Source: Taklimakanibacter albus (GTDB lineage Bacteria > Pseudomonadota > Alphaproteobacteria > Rhizobiales > Aestuariivirgaceae). Taken from it: DNA of 64,000 nt. The notes under the pieces were generated by a model. The model searched no databases. It saw only the letters and a list, made by a program, of their open reading frames with translations, and had not been told where the DNA came from. Positions 61,483 to 64,000 of the stretch are shown piece by piece. The stretch is from contig NZ_JAENHL010000008.1 in assembly GCF_016595235.1 (NCBI RefSeq), positions 602,390 through 666,389 on the forward strand, given 5' to 3'. The position numbers were made by a program, and so were the translations under genes. Numbering within the stretch: position 1 is the stretch's first letter; the number at the start of each line of letters is the position of its first letter.

Positions 61483-61512
61483 GGGCGCCGCAGCCTCGTG
61501 GTTGCGGCGCCC
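61483..61512 (+). terminator. Strong hairpin after the binding-protein gene
   Basis: GGGCGCCGCA at 61483-61492 pairs exactly with TGCGGCGCCC at 61503-61512 over a 10-base loop, followed by TTCTCG. It starts 13 bases after the stop and precedes a family B repeat, so two stem structures lie in series between the binding-protein and ATPase genes. Confidence 0.65.
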
Positions 61513-61570
61513 TTCTCGATGCCGCGCAGGACAATCGCATATGAGATTGTGTGAAAGCTGTAGGTGCTTA

Positions 61571-61728
61571 CCACGTTTCCCCTTCGCCCGTTGCGCAGCA
61601 ATGGGAGAAGGTGGCCGAAGGCCGGATGAGGGCTCTTTTTCTTGAGCTATCTTAGCAATTTGAAGAGCCCTCACCCGCCCTATCGGGCACCCTCTCCCAT
61701 CCTGCGGACGGGAGAGGGGGAAACGTGG
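61571..61728. repeat. Intergenic palindromic repeat, family B, copy 3
   Basis: About 158 bases bounded by exact 12-base arms CCACGTTTCCCC (61571-61582) and GGGGAAACGTGG (61717-61728). The body is nearly identical to the copy at 25623, with the same side hairpins; several differences between copies keep pairing through G-U. It occupies most of the rest of the 313-base gap 61471-61783, which holds no gene that I can see. Confidence 0.8.
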
Positions 61729-61783
61729 GGAGGTCTTGCCGTAGCACATGCGATATTCCCGCTATGCTGTGGGGGAGAACTTT

Positions 61784-63331
61784 ATGATCGGAGCTGAGGC
61801 GCTCTTCCGCATGGAAGGGATCTCGAAGCGCTATGGCGGCGTGCGCGCGCTCGAGAAGGCCGAGCTGGTCGTCGAACCAGGTCGCATACATGCCATATTG
61901 GGTGAAAACGGCGCCGGAAAATCCACCTTGATCAAGGTGATGGCCGGCGTGGTCACGCCCGATGAGGGCCGCATGGTCCTTAAAGGCGACGACGTCGTCT
62001 TCGCCGGTCCGGCGGCGGCGCAGAAGTCCGGCATCGCCTGCATCTTCCAGGAATTGTCGCTCATCCCCGATCTCAGCGTCGCCGACAATATCGTCATCGC
62101 CGATCCGCCGCAGCGCTTCGGCATGATCGACCGCAAGGCGCAGCGCCGGCTCGCCGAAGCGGCGCTCGACCGCGCCGGCGCCGCCGACATCCACCCCGCC
62201 GCCCTGGTCAAGGATCTGCCGCTGTCGCGCCGGCAGGTGGTGGAGATCGCCAAGGCCCTGGCGCGCCAGCCGCAGATCCTCATTCTCGACGAGGCGACCT
62301 CGGCGCTCACCGCCGCCGACGTGGCCAAGGTCTTCCAGGTTCTCAAGCGCCTGCGCCAGGACGGCATGGCGTTGCTCTACATCTCGCACCGGATGAACGA
62401 GATCGCCGAGCTCGCCGATACCTGCACCGTCTTCCGCAATGGCCGCAATGTCGCGACCTATGCCAATGGCTCGAAAAGCAACGATGAAGTCGTCGAGATG
62501 ATGATCGGGCGCGAATACCACAATGTCTTTCCGCCCAAGCCGCCGGCCGCCGTCTCGGATCGTGCCCCGGCGCTCGCCTGCCGCGATCTCTCCTGGGCCG
62601 GCCGGCTCAAGGACATATCGCTCTCCGTGGCGGCAGGCGAAGTCGTCGGCCTCGGCGGGCTCGACGGCCAGGGCCAGCGTGAATTGCTGCTCGCCTTTTT
62701 CGGTGTGCTGAGCGGGCTTTCGGGCGAGATCCTCATCGACGGCAAACCCGTCACGCTCAACAGCCCCGCCGCCGCCAAACGCGGCGAGATCGGCATGGCG
62801 CTGATCCCGGAAGACCGCAAGACCGAAGGGCTGATGCTGCCGATGTCGGTCAGGGACAACCTTTCTTTCGCCTCGCTCGATCTCCTCTCGAAAGCGAGCG
62901 TCATCGACAGTGCCGCCGAGCAGCGGCGCAATGAGGACATGCTGGACCTGCTGGCGATCAAGACCGCCGGACTCGATATTCCGGTCGGCGCGCTGTCGGG
63001 AGGCAACCAGCAAAAGGTGGTGATCGCCAAATGGCTGATGCGGCGTCCGCGTATCATCCTCCTCAACGACCCGACGCGCGGCATCGATGTCGGCACCAAG
63101 CAGGAAATCTATGCCCTGCTCCGCCGCCTCGCCGCCGATGGCGCCGCCATCCTCTTCTATTCGACCGATTATGACGAGCTGATCGGCTGCTGCGACCGCG
63201 TGCTGGTGCTTTATGACGGCGCCGTCAAACGCGAGCTCAAGGGTGATGAGATCAGCGAGCATGCGCTCATCTCCAGCGCCCTCAACATTACCGGCAACGG
63301 GCACAGCTTGCGTGAAGGAGCCGAGGCATGA
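61784..63331 (+). CDS. Sugar-type ABC transporter ATPase (RbsA family)
   Basis: 515-residue double-domain ATPase. Domain 1: Walker A GENGAGKST (about 39-47), signature LPLSRRQVVEIAKAL, Walker B ILILDEATSAL. Domain 2: degenerate Walker A GLDGQGQREL, intact LSGGNQQKVVIAKW and IILLNDPTRGIDVGTK. ATG at 61784 follows GGGGGAGAAC. Stop overlaps the permease start as ATGA. Confidence 0.92.
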   Translation: MIGAEALFRMEGISKRYGGVRALEKAELVVEPGRIHAILGENGAGKSTLIKVMAGVVTPDEGRMVLKGDDVVFAGPAAAQKSGIACIFQELSLIPDLSVADNIVIADPPQRFGMIDRKAQRRLAEAALDRAGAADIHPAALVKDLPLSRRQVVEIAKALARQPQILILDEATSALTAADVAKVFQVLKRLRQDGMALLYISHRMNEIAELADTCTVFRNGRNVATYANGSKSNDEVVEMMIGREYHNVFPPKPPAAVSDRAPALACRDLSWAGRLKDISLSVAAGEVVGLGGLDGQGQRELLLAFFGVLSGLSGEILIDGKPVTLNSPAAAKRGEIGMALIPEDRKTEGLMLPMSVRDNLSFASLDLLSKASVIDSAAEQRRNEDMLDLLAIKTAGLDIPVGALSGGNQQKVVIAKWLMRRPRIILLNDPTRGIDVGTKQEIYALLRRLAADGAAILFYSTDYDELIGCCDRVLVLYDGAVKRELKGDEISEHALISSALNITGNGHSLREGAEA

Positions 63332-64000
63332 AGGACTGGCGCTACTGGCTCGCCGAGCAGCGCGGCACGCTGGTCGCGCTCGCGATCTTCGCCCTGATGT
63401 TCACCATCTATATCTCGAACCACCCGGCCGGGCTCACCACGAATGTGGCGCAGACCGCTGCCAATAAGGGGACGCTGCTGGCGCTTGTCGCCATGGCGCA
63501 GACGCTGGTGGTGATCACCGCCGGCATCGATCTGTCGGTCGGCGCCATTCTCGTCCTCACCAATTGCATCGCCTCGATGGTGGTCACCGGCAACGCCTTC
63601 GAAACGACGCTCGGCGTCGTCTTCGTGCTTTTCGTCGGCGCCTTATGCGGCGCCCTCAACGGCCTCATCGTCATCTATGGACGGCTGCAGCCGATCGTCG
63701 CCACCATCGGCACCGGCGCCATCTTTTTCGGCATCGCTCTCATCCTGCGGCCGCTGCCCGGCGGCACCGTCAACGAGACGCTGGCCGATGCGATGACGGG
63801 CAAGGTCTTCGGCATCGTGCCGGCGAGCCTTCTCATGCTGCTCGCCATCGTGCTGGTGGTCTGGCTGCCTTTCTGCTCCTCGGTGATCGGGCGCGCGGCC
63901 TATGCAGCGGGCTCGTCGGAAACCGCCGCTTATATGTCGGGCATGCCGATCCGGCGCGGCAAGTTCGCCGCCTACACGCTGGGCGGGCTTCTCGCCAGTA
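63328..64000 (+). CDS. Sugar-type ABC transporter permease (RbsC family), cut by window end
   Basis: Open from ATG at 63328 to the window edge (about 224 codons of a usual 320-350). It begins MKDWRYWLAEQRGTLVALA and contains ITAGIDLSVGAILVLTNCIAS (about 66-86), the family hallmark. A second permease gene may follow outside the window. Confidence 0.9.
   Translation, partial: MKDWRYWLAEQRGTLVALAIFALMFTIYISNHPAGLTTNVAQTAANKGTLLALVAMAQTLVVITAGIDLSVGAILVLTNCIASMVVTGNAFETTLGVVFVLFVGALCGALNGLIVIYGRLQPIVATIGTGAIFFGIALILRPLPGGTVNETLADAMTGKVFGIVPASLLMLLAIVLVVWLPFCSSVIGRAAYAAGSSETAAYMSGMPIRRGKFAAYTLGGLLAS

Noticed and set aside
1264-61728. The repeated palindromes as a CRISPR array
   Set aside because: Copies are tens of kilobases apart, differ in length, have no regular spacers and no cas genes nearby.
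61652-63304. 550-codon minus-strand frame opposite the third RbsA-type ATPase
   Set aside because: Antisense to a gene with all ATPase motifs; runs into the family B repeat.

Overview
The window reads as chromosomal DNA of a soil- or plant-associated alphaproteobacterium, most likely Hyphomicrobiales (Rhizobiales). The support is high GC, very dense ABC-uptake operons, IclR, GntR, LysR and LacI regulators next to their targets, and intergenic palindromic repeats of the kind common in that order. I saw no rRNA, tRNA, CRISPR array, transposase, integrase or phage gene. Taxonomy is inferred, not tested.

Layout. 1-4500: amino-acid ABC transporter genes (two permeases and a binding protein), a LysR regulator and a SelA-like PLP enzyme. 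4725-15833: M20 deacylase, HyuB, HyuA and a fumarylacetoacetase-fold protein on the minus strand; divergent IclR regulator; sugar-type ABC operon. Two promoters with the same register and operators link these two operons. 15953-19284: SDR, IlvD/Edd dehydratase and GntR regulator. 19397-22145: polyamine-type ABC genes without an ATPase. 22142-27791: second sugar-type ABC operon with its own IclR regulator. 28011-30933: FTR1 iron permease, cupredoxin, M20 amidase, RidA. 31044-36296: amino-acid ABC operon with a class V aminotransferase and a zinc deacylase. 36268-38154: two LysR genes. 38430-46046: complete polyamine-type ABC operon with two creatininase-family hydrolases, convergent with a copper amine oxidase. 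46361-59077: branched-chain-type ABC genes, GntR, HyuA, HyuB, a 62-residue CxxC protein, an omega-aminotransferase and an SDR on the minus strand; divergent LivF and an L-2-hydroxyglutarate-oxidase-like flavoprotein on the plus strand. 59078-64000: LacI regulator and a third sugar-type ABC operon, cut by the window end.

Together the genes describe a scavenging region for small nitrogenous compounds. Eight binding-protein genes feed transporters, and next to them lie enzymes that open or cleave C-N bonds (two HyuAB pairs, two creatininase-like proteins, two M20 enzymes, an AspA/AstE-type deacylase) or deaminate the products. The most interesting unit is the operon at 46361-59077. I propose it opens a lactam or other cyclic amide with an ATP-dependent HyuAB complex and passes the amino acid to the aminotransferase. 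Two further patterns stand out: a hairpin or repeat lies directly after seven of the eight binding-protein genes, and two families of intergenic repeats occur four times each.
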